Positions 9,701 to 17,535 are shown, numbered from the stretch's first letter. The stretch is DNA of 64,000 bases from Mesostigma viride (GCA_009746045.1 RPFO01000912.1:1-64000); one strand, 5' to 3'. The notes: generated from the letters alone by a model not told the origin. Numbers and translations are program-made.

Positions 9701-10107
9701 AACGTATCAGGGCTAAAGTCGAAGACGTGGTACTGGGTCGCTCCCACTTTCGCCGTAAGGTAAGGTTCATTTAGAGTGAGATCGTCGACTAAAGTAGTCC
9801 CTGATTTAAAATAGGAATACCCATTCACGACGAGACTGTAAGCAAGTTCCGATGGGTCGCTTGCGGTCTCGTCGTCGTAATTGTCTCCGAGTCGCACATT
9901 TGTCGGCTGGCTCGGGTAGAAAATTTTGAATCCGTCGACAACGAGTGACTCATCGAATGGATGTGAAATGCCAAGAAGTAACGTCACGCTAGCTTGAAGC
10001 CCATCTATGTCTGTTTCGATGTTAGAAACACGCTCCTCCATTTCAGGGTCGAGCGTTAACCCGGTGGCGAGATTGGTCGGTCTGCTCAATGTTGTTAGAA
10101 CGACCAT
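6796..10107 (-). CDS. PLV large structural protein, probable fibre/receptor-binding, 1,103 aa
   Basis: A single intact 3.3-kb frame from ATG 10,107. Residues about 20-45 (DPEMEERVSNIETDIDGLQ) form a short coiled coil, a usual trimerisation element near the base of viral fibres. The remainder is beta-rich, poor in Cys and full of Asn/Thr/Ser/Tyr, with repeated W/Y-containing turns, consistent with a large beta-structured surface protein. No signal peptide or enzymatic motif is evident and I recognise no named family. Its place as the first gene of the virion block and its size favour a fibre or spike. Its intactness shows that sequence errors or decay are not uniform across the element. Confidence 0.6.
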   Translation of the reverse strand: MVVLTTLSRPTNLATGLTLDPEMEERVSNIETDIDGLQASVTLLLGISHPFDESLVVDGFKIFYPSQPTNVRLGDNYDDETASDPSELAYSLVVNGYSYFKSGTTLVDDLTLNEPYLTAKVGATQYHVFDFSPDTLLDPGGRVLTRAQLDYLFDQHGVGKTSIANLNGDFVLHLEDGTTVSHQNAFNVINDQDVRVQLPYNVTNGDASGICKFTYRDYHTTQARTGESVVDGEVGYPYFSDSFYGLGGSRFNGLPLRVELLSFATIRDDNRRLPLTGRSFTITRTYSPLTDWRMGPIDPVNALYWSTNPTTANWEVVEGTTLKQGIKMTTPFAYQRKLPIRWYMNSTQLTPTTPTIGGVSLSQNGGLRGEDAVITAPVAADSNKYMNYEIDVYNDSTLTSYTTHKGGVMVCVSKMSQLHSGIRTPSSYISYLNPVKIAINGVYADHDVGWGKSLPPLTGFHLLANGVSQGALDGTLKTTTFQNPSEGDDVELRYRIVTVKDSPNLSGETVEIDGPATTLHSLESFSRHSVTTLQAEASKYYFEGSPEKFFFVKTATPAPSKCVVFSEQLIDGPFLLCFRLYLGSNDAFVSFAENTMSLTNKYHPATTDAHQNWRNAATTHWGMLGINLHHSDYALDLFDNLKSKVRYTLNSSWRQQNSYWVAFRRKSDGKVERYISKTTPQELSDMTKISNSSGIFTTTPTDILDPYIPMPLRPVFHLSGEYHGAYVWPIKDDLQDIEFDSLKTNNPSGSYTAVGDVLELRHRSTSSRNCSIFGKYSVTKPVPGVADTWFKELTLTNESVIRTVVKCPDVQYGVQMNQYTAKIYGILPARQSVRKFYVRLGFSNTKLSNDPLLISVVVGEAWTGGFSTTTISKSSSYVDITCDHISLVDPPVTGMIHLATVTFQVLDPTVSGPTPLLFASSLSYYYGSSLSSIGGNHGMDVALYEDVRETRRISHTILEADSLVGLRQPIYDYPLPQFWHGAPVAVMSFHDPATQSELTLPTALTNILVRLTFDNNPPTILDISNPYRLTASGLSVWPVNVIIGSNWNVVSGYEEDDGVFEIALRIPRITTDTSTNIALSTAFCKSRAGKMAVSTNKTLTWTL

Positions 10108-10131
10108 TTATTATCTACCTAGAATATAAAC
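10108..10131. promoter_or_regulatory. 24-bp divergent intergenic spacer, presumed bidirectional promoter
   Basis: The two transcription blocks of the virus start head to head with only 24 bp between their ATGs (6,796-10,107 minus; 10,132 plus). The spacer is A/T-rich (TTATTATC...AATATAAAC). Any core promoter elements must overlap this spacer or the coding regions. Confidence 0.45.
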
Positions 10132-10674
10132 ATGGCCTCTGAGGCTTCAGAGACCCCAACGAGCTACCAAGACGAAACCTTCGCCGAGACGCGGGAAGAG
10201 CAGGTTGACCTGGTCAAGACAATTCGAAAGGGACAACCGCTGAATGATGAACAGAAAAAAGCCCTTCGCGACAAAATGAGGGTTTACCAGCAACGCGCAA
10301 AAGCCGAGAGGGAGAAGAGACGAAACGAAGAAAAGGAGGCAGAGATAACGAAACGAAAGGTCCTTGCAAAGGAATTGGAGATTCAGCGGCAAAGGCTAGT
10401 CGAACTCGAGCTGCAAGAAGCCCGCAACAAATCGCGGATTGAACGCCTTCTCGCTGAAGATTCCGTCGCCTCAACCCCCGCCGACACGCCAAAACCAAGA
10501 CGGGGTCGAAAGCCCAAGGAGACAGAGCCGGACTCTCCGCCACCCCCGATCAAGACCCGACAGCTCCCACCTCCACCACCGCCACCTGTCGCGATGACGC
10601 CATACGAGATGCGCATGGCCGCATCCGCGCGTCTCTCCTTGCTAGTCTGGACGATTAAAATGTCTTCAGAATGA
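10132..10674 (+). CDS. PLV coiled-coil / proline-rich protein, 180 aa
   Basis: ATG at 10,132. Residues about 40-115 form a long charged helix (RDKMRVYQQRAKAEREKRRN, LEIQRQRLVELELQEARNK), almost certainly coiled coil. Residues about 120-150 are a Lys/Pro linker containing RRGRKPK (AT-hook-like core) and runs of six to seven prolines. The C-terminal end overlaps the ATPase ATG by 4 bp (ATGA), so it is translationally linked to the packaging ATPase. A scaffold or packaging-associated role is inferred from this linkage only; no family recognised. Confidence 0.6.
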   Translation: MASEASETPTSYQDETFAETREEQVDLVKTIRKGQPLNDEQKKALRDKMRVYQQRAKAEREKRRNEEKEAEITKRKVLAKELEIQRQRLVELELQEARNKSRIERLLAEDSVASTPADTPKPRRGRKPKETEPDSPPPPIKTRQLPPPPPPPVAMTPYEMRMAASARLSLLVWTIKMSSE

Positions 10675-11555
10675 TAATGGCTATCATCGAAGAGCGACGA
10701 ATTCATTCACTTGAGAACAAAGACATAAAGCAACGATACGCCCCACAGCGTCCTGCTCCACCGAATATGCCGAGTCTTCATTTCATCGCAAACTTCTGCG
10801 GAGCTCGACGGTCTGGGAAAACTACATCGGCAGTCAACATGGCGAAGGCTTACTTTGCTAACAACTCATTCGACAAGCTGTACCTCATTTCAGGGAGTGC
10901 CCACACGGAGCCGAAATACAAGGAGCTCCCGGAACCAGCTATGACGATGGAAGTCTACTCTAACCTGGCATTCGATGGGATGATAGATCATATAAAGTCT
11001 GACCTCCACGAATACGAGAGGTACAAGGACGATCTCAAGGTGTGGGAAACGTTTAAACGCGAATACGTGGACGGGAATAAAAACGCAGAACTCATGGACC
11101 TCTCCATGTACCTACGCCTTGATGCAATGAACTGGGATAAACCTGCGACAAGGTTCGAGCACGGTCCTCCTTCGTCGCTCATTCTGATAGACGACATGCA
11201 AGGCAGTGCCCTCTATCAGAGCTCTAGCAAAAACGCTGTTGCGGCTTTCGCGTTCAAACACAGACACTTCCTCACGAGCATGATTTTCCTGACACAGGCG
11301 TACACGAGCGGTGGCGTACCACGAGCAGTGCGAGCGAATATATCGTTTCTTGCGCTGTTCAGAACGAAGGACCATCGAGCCGCGCGACAGATCGCGGAAG
11401 AGAGCGCGGGGGCTGTGGCGCCGGACGAGTTTCTCGCGCTATGGGACCACGCCGTCAAGGACGATCCTCACGACTTCTTCGCTGTCGACTTCGACCAGCG
11501 CGACCCGAAAAAAATGTTTCGTCGAAACTTCAATACATTTCTCTCGATAAAATAA
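10671..11555 (+). CDS. Genome-packaging ATPase (FtsK/HerA, A32-like)
   Basis: 294 aa from ATG 10,671. Walker A is CGARRSGKTTS at residues about 42-52; Walker B is SLILIDDM at about 168-175, followed by the expected polar segment. A later KHRHFLTSMIFLTQAY segment fits the sensor strand of the FtsK-HerA packaging ATPases of polintons, PLVs, virophages and NCLDVs. Length (usually 220-300) is normal. The enzyme would pump viral DNA into the capsid formed by the capsid and penton proteins. It overlaps the coiled-coil gene by 4 bp and is followed 22 bp later by the AT-hook gene. Intact. Confidence 0.85.
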   Translation: MIMAIIEERRIHSLENKDIKQRYAPQRPAPPNMPSLHFIANFCGARRSGKTTSAVNMAKAYFANNSFDKLYLISGSAHTEPKYKELPEPAMTMEVYSNLAFDGMIDHIKSDLHEYERYKDDLKVWETFKREYVDGNKNAELMDLSMYLRLDAMNWDKPATRFEHGPPSSLILIDDMQGSALYQSSSKNAVAAFAFKHRHFLTSMIFLTQAYTSGGVPRAVRANISFLALFRTKDHRAARQIAEESAGAVAPDEFLALWDHAVKDDPHDFFAVDFDQRDPKKMFRRNFNTFLSIK

Positions 11556-11577
11556 TTTTCTCTGAACATGATATACT

Positions 11578-12072
11578 ATGGATATTCCGTCCATCAAACG
11601 ATACGCAGGCGCCGAGAAGGAGTACGTGTTGGACACCCAAGCACTCCTCCGATATTGTTCGGGTTCTCGACTGGGGCAGAAAACTCTAGAACGTGTCGTC
11701 AGGATCCTTCAAGAAGCAGGCCACAACGACACGATTCCGTCCACCTGTCACGACATGAGCCCCGAAATCCGATTGGCCATCCTCGCCTTGGTGGGCGATC
11801 GCAGGCGTCCACGTGGGCGCTCACCCTCCAAAACGGAAAAACGACACGAACCGAAACGGCCTCGAGGGCGCCCAAGGATCCACCCCGTAGGGTATAAAAA
11901 GCCTCGAGCCAAAAAATTGTCTCATGTTCAGTCATCAGATGACGGTGACCGTAGAGGAGCGTCGCGAGCAATGGCGACGGGCCCAGGCGAAGAGGCGAGC
12001 AATCGCCCGCGACCAGACGAACTGCATCTCGGCGAAAAGCAAGGTCAAGAAGGGCGTCTGGAATCCCAGTGA
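11578..12072 (+). CDS. PLV AT-hook-like DNA-binding protein, 164 aa
   Basis: ATG at 11,578. The N-terminal 80 residues are compact and partly helical (LGQKTLERVVRILQEAG). They are followed by a strongly basic stretch with the AT-hook core RPRGRPRIHP near residues 97-106 and a further Lys/Arg-rich segment. The last ~50 codons overlap the recombinase ORF (ATG 11,924) in another frame, so the C-terminus may be shaped by overlap. Family unknown; DNA binding is inferred from the hook motif. Confidence 0.5.
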   Translation: MDIPSIKRYAGAEKEYVLDTQALLRYCSGSRLGQKTLERVVRILQEAGHNDTIPSTCHDMSPEIRLAILALVGDRRRPRGRSPSKTEKRHEPKRPRGRPRIHPVGYKKPRAKKLSHVQSSDDGDRRGASRAMATGPGEEASNRPRPDELHLGEKQGQEGRLESQ

Positions 12073-13207
12073 CCGATGGATCGCAAATAACCCCGAGTGC
12101 GCTGAAAAAATCGGCTTGCAGGCGACCTCTCCACCCTCGCCGGAGCCACCGCACCACGAGGAACCGCCTGCGCGACCTACTGATGGACGATACTGGACCT
12201 TCGACGAGGCCGTCGCCGCAGCGGATGCCCGGCCAGAGCATCACGAGCCTGGCAGGCCCTCGAGAGAGCGCGGGGCGACGCGCAAAACCGCGAAGGGGTA
12301 CATCGGCAGGCTCCGAGTTCTCCTCGACAGGCTGGGGTGCTCGCAGGACGAATCAGTCGACTGCCTCGCCGACACCGCCCGTGTCCTGCGCGTCGTCCAC
12401 GAAACCTCGGAACCCAAACGCAAGCTCGCACACTCGAAAGAGGATGCGTGGAGGGAGAACGAGAAGAACTTGCTCGGAGTGATAAACGGGGTGAATCGAA
12501 TGATGCCACCTGAAAAGAGGCTCCCACGCGACGTGACGGACGCGTACGCTGCTCGAGTCAATGAGCTGAAGGTCGGCGACCTCGACAGGAAATTCGACAG
12601 GGCCGAGAGCAAGCCACTGAGGTATACGTACGAGCAGCTCCAGCGGATCGCCGCCGCCGAGTACAAAAAGGACCCTACGTCTGACGCCGCTTTGATGGGT
12701 CTTATTTACCTGTCCGGCGAGAAACTGCCACCAACCAGGTACGACCACGACAAAATGCGCGTTGTCAGTTCTATCAGCGAGCTCGAGCCACACGAGAACG
12801 GATACATTCCGAGCGAGCGCCGCATGATAATTCAACGTTTTAAGACGGCAGAGACGTACGGCACGTACGACTACCAAATTCCAGACGGGTACAAGAAGCT
12901 GATTAACGCGTTGCAGGCTCGAGCTCATCAGAAGTACGTGTTCGAGGACCCAAAAAATCCAGGCGAATACATGAAGCACGAGTATTATTCTGCGAAGTAC
13001 AACCGCATCTACCACGGCATTGATGCAACGAGGCAGGCGTACATCACCCGTTTCCTGAAGGGCGCTTCGTGGAAAAAGCGAAAATGGGCTGGTGACTTGA
13101 TGGGGCACGACGTACTTACAGGAGCCGTTTACGAGCGGCAGGCGGGGGGCCCCTCTCCTCAGGGCGGCGAGACTGGCGGACGTCGGCTGAGGCCGAGGAA
13201 AAAGTAG
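11924..13207 (+). CDS. Tyrosine recombinase / integrase, 427 aa
   Basis: ATG at 11,924. An N-terminal basic, Arg-rich tail (EERREQWRRAQAKRRA) is followed by a SAM-like helical core-binding region (KGYIGRLRVLLDRLGCSQD) and a C-terminal catalytic domain. Visible catalytic positions: first Arg in LPPTRYDH (about 272), second Arg in HGIDATRQAY (about 370), the MGHD histidine (about 394) and the nucleophile in GAVYER (about 403). The box-II H-x-x-R reads D-x-x-R, with a His three residues further upstream. This enzyme would integrate the virus into the host chromosome; its target site is not identifiable because the left junction is missing. Intact and apparently functional. Confidence 0.85.
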   Translation: MFSHQMTVTVEERREQWRRAQAKRRAIARDQTNCISAKSKVKKGVWNPSDRWIANNPECAEKIGLQATSPPSPEPPHHEEPPARPTDGRYWTFDEAVAAADARPEHHEPGRPSRERGATRKTAKGYIGRLRVLLDRLGCSQDESVDCLADTARVLRVVHETSEPKRKLAHSKEDAWRENEKNLLGVINGVNRMMPPEKRLPRDVTDAYAARVNELKVGDLDRKFDRAESKPLRYTYEQLQRIAAAEYKKDPTSDAALMGLIYLSGEKLPPTRYDHDKMRVVSSISELEPHENGYIPSERRMIIQRFKTAETYGTYDYQIPDGYKKLINALQARAHQKYVFEDPKNPGEYMKHEYYSAKYNRIYHGIDATRQAYITRFLKGASWKKRKWAGDLMGHDVLTGAVYERQAGGPSPQGGETGGRRLRPRKK

Positions 13208-13405
13208 ACAGTTTTCCCGTGGGAAATTTTCATGAATGTCGAAAATGATATCCTAAACCGCATGCATTATACAGGAAATAAAAAAGTTCCATGGGACCAT
13301 TTTTCTTGAGGGTCGAGGTTCGAGGGTTTATGTGGTTTTTAAACGAACTGAAATTTTTTAATCGAAACTTTTTTTTTCTAAGCATACGGTATACAACCTT
13401 CCAGA
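13208..13405. promoter_or_regulatory. A/T-rich intergenic region before the primase-helicase gene
   Basis: About 200 bp without an ORF, with a T-run (13,370-13,379) and A/T-rich stretches; the only sizable spacer in the plus-strand block, so a promoter for the replication gene is likely. No consensus could be fixed. Confidence 0.35.
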
Positions 13406-16192
13406 ATGGTCTCGAACTTCAACCTGCATGACGACACGGTCGACCGACACGACGTAACCGACAAGCCGACACGATTCGATTCCTCGTGGGAGATCTCCCA
13501 CGGGAATAAAGGCGGACTCTCCCACGACAATCCACACTCTTGCGCTCACACAACCTCTAAGATGTCGACCGCCGCGGAATTTGTTCCTCTGTGGTTCGCG
13601 TCGAAAGATACGCCTTTCTTTGCTCGGACGCCAGGGGTGATGTACTCGTACGAAGAGGAAAAACCCCAAGACGCTTCGGAGGCGTATGGTCGCTCTCGTG
13701 GGATGAAGTACATCATGGCGCTGAACACGTACAAAAAAACGAACATGTATGCCGCTTTCGGGTGCAGGGAGGACTTGATCAAGACCCATGCGGAGTTATC
13801 AACAAGCGATCCGCATTTGCTAGAAATTCTATCCCCCGACGTGAGCGTCGTCCCATATTTCGATTTTGACTGGGAAACGGAAGAACCCATCGACTACCAG
13901 CTGGAGAAGTACGCAAAAGCGGCCATATCCATGTTCTTCAACGACGTGTACGAGATAAATGTCGAGGAAGAGCGAGATATGCGGGTCCTTATTGGCCATC
14001 GCGTCAGGAGCGGCATTTTCAAGAACTCTGTTCATGTCACGGTGCCGACGATCTACATCCCGACAATGGAGGATCGTGTCAAGATGGGAGAGCTTTTTCA
14101 GTCGTTTCTTCTTCAGTGCGCGATGGATTTATCTTCAGGATATCAGTCTGAGGTGTGCCAGAGACTCGTCAAGTCCCAGCACTCGAAAGAGGATTGGGAG
14201 GACATGCACGCGAACGGGAACCCGATTGTGGAGAAAACAACTGGCGTTTGGGCGCCTAAACACGACATCAAGTTTTGCTACGATAGAATGATCTATTCGA
14301 GGTACCGGGCCTTTCGCATGATAGGGATGAAGAAGCGCGGAGACAGCGGCGAGGACGCGTACCTCCGCCCAGTCCCAGGGGGTAGTTCCGACGTCGGCGA
14401 ATATTTGGTGACTGTCTTCAACGAAGAGGGACTGACCCGGCTCCCCCATGTCGATGATGCGGAACTATCCGAAACGAGCCATACAGTGTTTCGAGGGTAT
14501 GGGAAGACTATCCCACCACCTCGGGGCCTGGACATCTCGCCATCCATCGAAGCAATGAAAAAGTTTTCGCCTGGATGCAAGTATATGCGCACAACCTGTA
14601 AAGAATCCGATCGAGGTGTCGCAACGTTCGTCAAGTACTCCGTCGACTCTGTGGATCCGTTATGCAGGATCTGCCTCAAGATACACGACAACAACGGGCC
14701 TTATAACCTGCTACTCCCTAATGGCGCTGTACAGTACAGATGCCACCAGGACTCACAGCACCGATTCATCGAGATCTCCCCGCCCGTGATGAAGCTCGCG
14801 GACTCGGACAAAGTGCCGTTCACTCACACGTACTCGTCCGAGAAAATCAGGCCTTTCAGCTGGGATGCGCTATTTAGAGGCCCGCACAAGAGCACCATCC
14901 TCGTCCAGTCCAACTGCGGGACAGGTAAATCTGAGAGGATTCGTGAACTCGTCAACGAGGCGGTGAGGAGGGATCCAGGTATCCGCGTGTGCTGCATGGT
15001 GGCTAACATCAGCCTGTCCAAGGAGGAGGATCGCAACTACAAGTCTCTTGGCGAGCGCGGGAGGACGATTGCATGGGAGGACAACGCGTTCCATATCTTG
15101 TCCAATGACCCGAATTTCCGTCACTACCTCAGCGGTCCGAAGGGAATGATGTCTGATGACAGGGTGCTGGTCGTTCTTAACAGCATCTTGCGCGTCACAG
15201 ACCAACCGTTCGATCTCCTCATCCTAGACGAAATATATAACACCCTCACCGCGATTTCGCAGGGCCACATGAAATACAAGCGCGAGGTGTTGAGGAAGTT
15301 CATCAGGCTCATTGAGATGTCCAAGGTCGTGATTGCGCTAGACGCTACCGTTACTCGAAAGGTATACGAGTTCATAGCGGCCTATCGCGCGGCGGATACT
15401 ATGGAGGTGGATTGCAACACCTTCCGGCGCCCTACCAACAGGACTCTGCGATGGGTGGATGTGACATCAGAAAAGAACTGGCGAAAGGTCTGCGTGGACA
15501 GGTTTGTTACTGAGTGTGAGAGGAGGATAGAGGCCGGAGAGAGGATTTTCTGCCCAATGTCTGGCAAAAAAGAGGCCGCCATGGCGTATGAGGCACTCAA
15601 ACCCTTCATCGACAAGCGCAAGAACGGGCGTCTCTACACTAGTCTGACGAGCAAGGAGGATCTGGAGTTTGGCGCGAATGCTGCGTGGGCTGACTTGGAC
15701 TTTTTGATCTTCAGCCCCACGATCACGGTTGGAGTCAGCTACACGGAGCACACGTTCGACAGCATGGTGGGACTCTTCATCAACGGGGACCACTACGCGA
15801 GCTACACGACAACCCTCCAGCAAATTTTCAGGGTGCGCCACTTAGTCAAGGGAGAGATGGTCATCTTCTATCGAGACACGACTTCGCTTCTTGACAGGCC
15901 TCCAACGGACTACGGTACGATCGTCGAGAACATGATCGCGGGGGACACTGCGCTCATCCAGCTGCTGTTCGACAACGCCGACGTAGTCTGCGACTGGAGC
16001 GCGGACAAGTCGCGTATCTATGACAGAAACTGTCCCAAATTCCGCCTCTTCTGCCGGAACCAGCAAGATCTCGCGGTGTCGAGGTCCCATTACAAGGGAA
16101 ATCTCATCAAGATACTGACGGAGGACTACGGCGTGGAGGTGTCGGCAGTGGAGGAGTTGGGGGACATCGACGCCCCCCGCTTCCGGTACTAG
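13406..16192 (+). CDS. Primase-helicase: AEP primase fused to UL9-like SF2 helicase
   Basis: 928 codons from ATG 13,406; an internal ATG at 13,562 (MSTAAEF) is an alternative start. The N-terminal part holds an archaeo-eukaryotic primase signature: YFDFDWE (acidic D-x-D, residues ~151-157) and KNSVHVTVP (~204). After a linker with Cys/His residues (RICLKIHDNNG), a helicase follows: Walker A SNCGTGKS (~502-509), Walker B LLILDEIYN (~604-612) and TITVGVSYTEHTFDS (~771-785), as in the herpesvirus origin-binding (UL9-type) superfamily-2 helicases. It should prime and unwind viral DNA during replication. The frame ends at a TAG just after a run of six C (16,173-16,178); shifting one base there continues into the next ORF. 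Confidence 0.8.
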   Translation: MVSNFNLHDDTVDRHDVTDKPTRFDSSWEISHGNKGGLSHDNPHSCAHTTSKMSTAAEFVPLWFASKDTPFFARTPGVMYSYEEEKPQDASEAYGRSRGMKYIMALNTYKKTNMYAAFGCREDLIKTHAELSTSDPHLLEILSPDVSVVPYFDFDWETEEPIDYQLEKYAKAAISMFFNDVYEINVEEERDMRVLIGHRVRSGIFKNSVHVTVPTIYIPTMEDRVKMGELFQSFLLQCAMDLSSGYQSEVCQRLVKSQHSKEDWEDMHANGNPIVEKTTGVWAPKHDIKFCYDRMIYSRYRAFRMIGMKKRGDSGEDAYLRPVPGGSSDVGEYLVTVFNEEGLTRLPHVDDAELSETSHTVFRGYGKTIPPPRGLDISPSIEAMKKFSPGCKYMRTTCKESDRGVATFVKYSVDSVDPLCRICLKIHDNNGPYNLLLPNGAVQYRCHQDSQHRFIEISPPVMKLADSDKVPFTHTYSSEKIRPFSWDALFRGPHKSTILVQSNCGTGKSERIRELVNEAVRRDPGIRVCCMVANISLSKEEDRNYKSLGERGRTIAWEDNAFHILSNDPNFRHYLSGPKGMMSDDRVLVVLNSILRVTDQPFDLLILDEIYNTLTAISQGHMKYKREVLRKFIRLIEMSKVVIALDATVTRKVYEFIAAYRAADTMEVDCNTFRRPTNRTLRWVDVTSEKNWRKVCVDRFVTECERRIEAGERIFCPMSGKKEAAMAYEALKPFIDKRKNGRLYTSLTSKEDLEFGANAAWADLDFLIFSPTITVGVSYTEHTFDSMVGLFINGDHYASYTTTLQQIFRVRHLVKGEMVIFYRDTTSLLDRPPTDYGTIVENMIAGDTALIQLLFDNADVVCDWSADKSRIYDRNCPKFRLFCRNQQDLAVSRSHYKGNLIKILTEDYGVEVSAVEELGDIDAPRFRY

Positions 16193-16215
16193 AAGATCCA
16201 GACAAGGACAGGGAG

Positions 16216-16992
16216 GTGGTGCTTCTGAGCGAGGAGGAGTACAAGGATCTAGAGGGGAGAATCGGCGGCACGGTTCCACTTTCACCGTACGAAATGCGTC
16301 TGAAGGCGGTGTACGAATTGACTCATCGGTTGTACGAGATTCCGTATGATCTCATCGACGACGAGCTCCCTCAAATTCTGGACAAGGAGATGGGGAGGAA
16401 GGCGTACGTTGGCGTTCGGCAATATTCGAAGTTGACGGGACTAGGAACCAAGGAGCATTTTAGAGACAATCTGTTGATTCTGCAGAAGTCAGAGTCCTTG
16501 TTTGATTTGAAGGCGTATTCTCGTTTTGGACTAGCACAGTCTCTGGCCATTACGCTCAAGCTACTAGAAGGGACGCCTATCATCGACTTCATCACGACGG
16601 CTGATCCGTCCAATCTCACAATGAAGTTGACGCGCGACGAGACGATTGCACTAGGGAATAAAATTGATAGCGAAATTGCCGACAAGGCCTGGTTCATGCG
16701 CTCAACATTTGGATACCGGCGGAGGGCAGGCGAGGCTGGTAGTTTGTCTTTTGCGCAATGCAGCGGTCTCATCAACAGCTTGTTGAACCCGACTCTAGGA
16801 ATTTATGCCAAGGGGGCGAAGGGCAATAGCCGTGGCGGTGGTTGCTTGGAAATTTCGAAGGCGGACATGCATGCGTTTCTTGATAGGTATAAACCCTCGT
16901 GGTGGGGCGATGAGAAGGATTATTCGATCACGTCGTTGTCTGGCCTGTCGATGGATGAAATCGCTCCTTTCCTGCAGGGAGCGGATAAGTAG
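16216..16992 (+). CDS. Probable C-terminal part of the primase-helicase in a shifted frame, 258 codons
   Basis: The open frame continues leftward without a start codon to the C6 run at 16,173-16,178, where it lines up with the end of the 928-codon ORF; the listed GTG start (16,216) is arbitrary. The sequence is helical and charged (LSEEEYKDLEGRIGG, YELTHRLYEIPYDLIDDE) with a basic loop (YRRRAGEAG). I find no separate family. Either it is the helicase C-terminal domain separated by a homopolymer indel, or a distinct downstream gene without its own ATG; the first reading is simpler. It is the last ORF of the element. Confidence 0.55.
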   Translation: MVLLSEEEYKDLEGRIGGTVPLSPYEMRLKAVYELTHRLYEIPYDLIDDELPQILDKEMGRKAYVGVRQYSKLTGLGTKEHFRDNLLILQKSESLFDLKAYSRFGLAQSLAITLKLLEGTPIIDFITTADPSNLTMKLTRDETIALGNKIDSEIADKAWFMRSTFGYRRRAGEAGSLSFAQCSGLINSLLNPTLGIYAKGAKGNSRGGGCLEISKADMHAFLDRYKPSWWGDEKDYSITSLSGLSMDEIAPFLQGADK

Positions 16993-17159
16993 TTTTAATA
17001 TTAAAGCCTGTTTTTCTGCCATGCATTTCTTTGTAAAAACGGTTTACAACCTCCAAGACGTCGCGCTCACTGTCTCCTCGTCTTCGAGTAGACGTCGATC
17101 CGGTTCCGGTCACACCCCGCCGCGCGGCCCTCGCCGGCTCCCTCACCCTGCGAGGACAT

Positions 17160-17535
17160 GGCGAAAAATTGGGCGGTCTTTTCTTAAGAGTAAGTACGTG
17201 CAATTTTTCGCCACATCCAACAACCCACGCCACCTCAGCGCCGGCCAGTGGGGGGGGTGGCGAAAAATTGTCCGTTCTTTCTCTTAAGAGTAACTAAGGA
17301 CAATTTTTCGCCATCACTCTCACACCTTGACAAAACACCTCCTATGACCCGCGCCAAGGGGTGGCAGGGTGGCGAAAAATTGTCCGTTCTTTCTCTTAAG
17401 AGTAACTAAGGACAATTTTTCGCCATCACTCTCACACCTTGACAAAACACCTCCCATGACCCGCGCCAAGGGGTGGCGGGTGGCGAAAAATTGTCCGTTC
17501 TTTCTCTTAAGAGTAACTAAGGACAATTTTTCGCC
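17160..17535. repeat. Four palindromic iterons, candidate viral replication origin
   Basis: Four 53-54-bp units at 17,160-17,212, 17,259-17,312, 17,371-17,424 and 17,482-17,535. Each has 15-bp arms (GGCGAAAAATTGTCC and its reverse complement) around a centre containing the palindrome CTCTTAAGAG. The last three are nearly identical and spaced 111-112 bp apart with a conserved linker; the first is diverged. They start about 170 bp after the last viral ORF. UL9-type helicases bind palindromic or repeated origin sites, so an origin or genome-end function is a reasonable inference. Confidence 0.6.

Larger units (their letters stand above)
1..17000. mobile_element. Endogenous polinton-like virus (PLV), left end outside window
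   Basis: Two divergent gene blocks meet at 10,108-10,131. The minus-strand block encodes virion proteins (double jelly-roll capsid, penton, probable fibre). The plus-strand block encodes a packaging ATPase, a tyrosine recombinase and an AEP primase fused to an SF2 helicase. This set is the hallmark of polinton-like viruses integrated in algal genomes. Unlike typical Mavericks, no protein-primed DNA polymerase or rve integrase is visible; tyrosine recombinase plus primase-helicase is a known PLV alternative. Genes are tightly packed and intronless, unlike the host genes further right. The right limit is placed after the last ORF (16,992) or after the palindromic iterons (17,535). No terminal inverted repeat could be paired because the left end is missing. 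Several ORFs are frameshifted, so this copy is probably defective. Confidence 0.88.

Noticed and set aside
17160-17535. CRISPR-like array
   Set aside because: Only four units, and the intervening sequences are themselves repeated; in a eukaryotic/viral context this is an iteron array.
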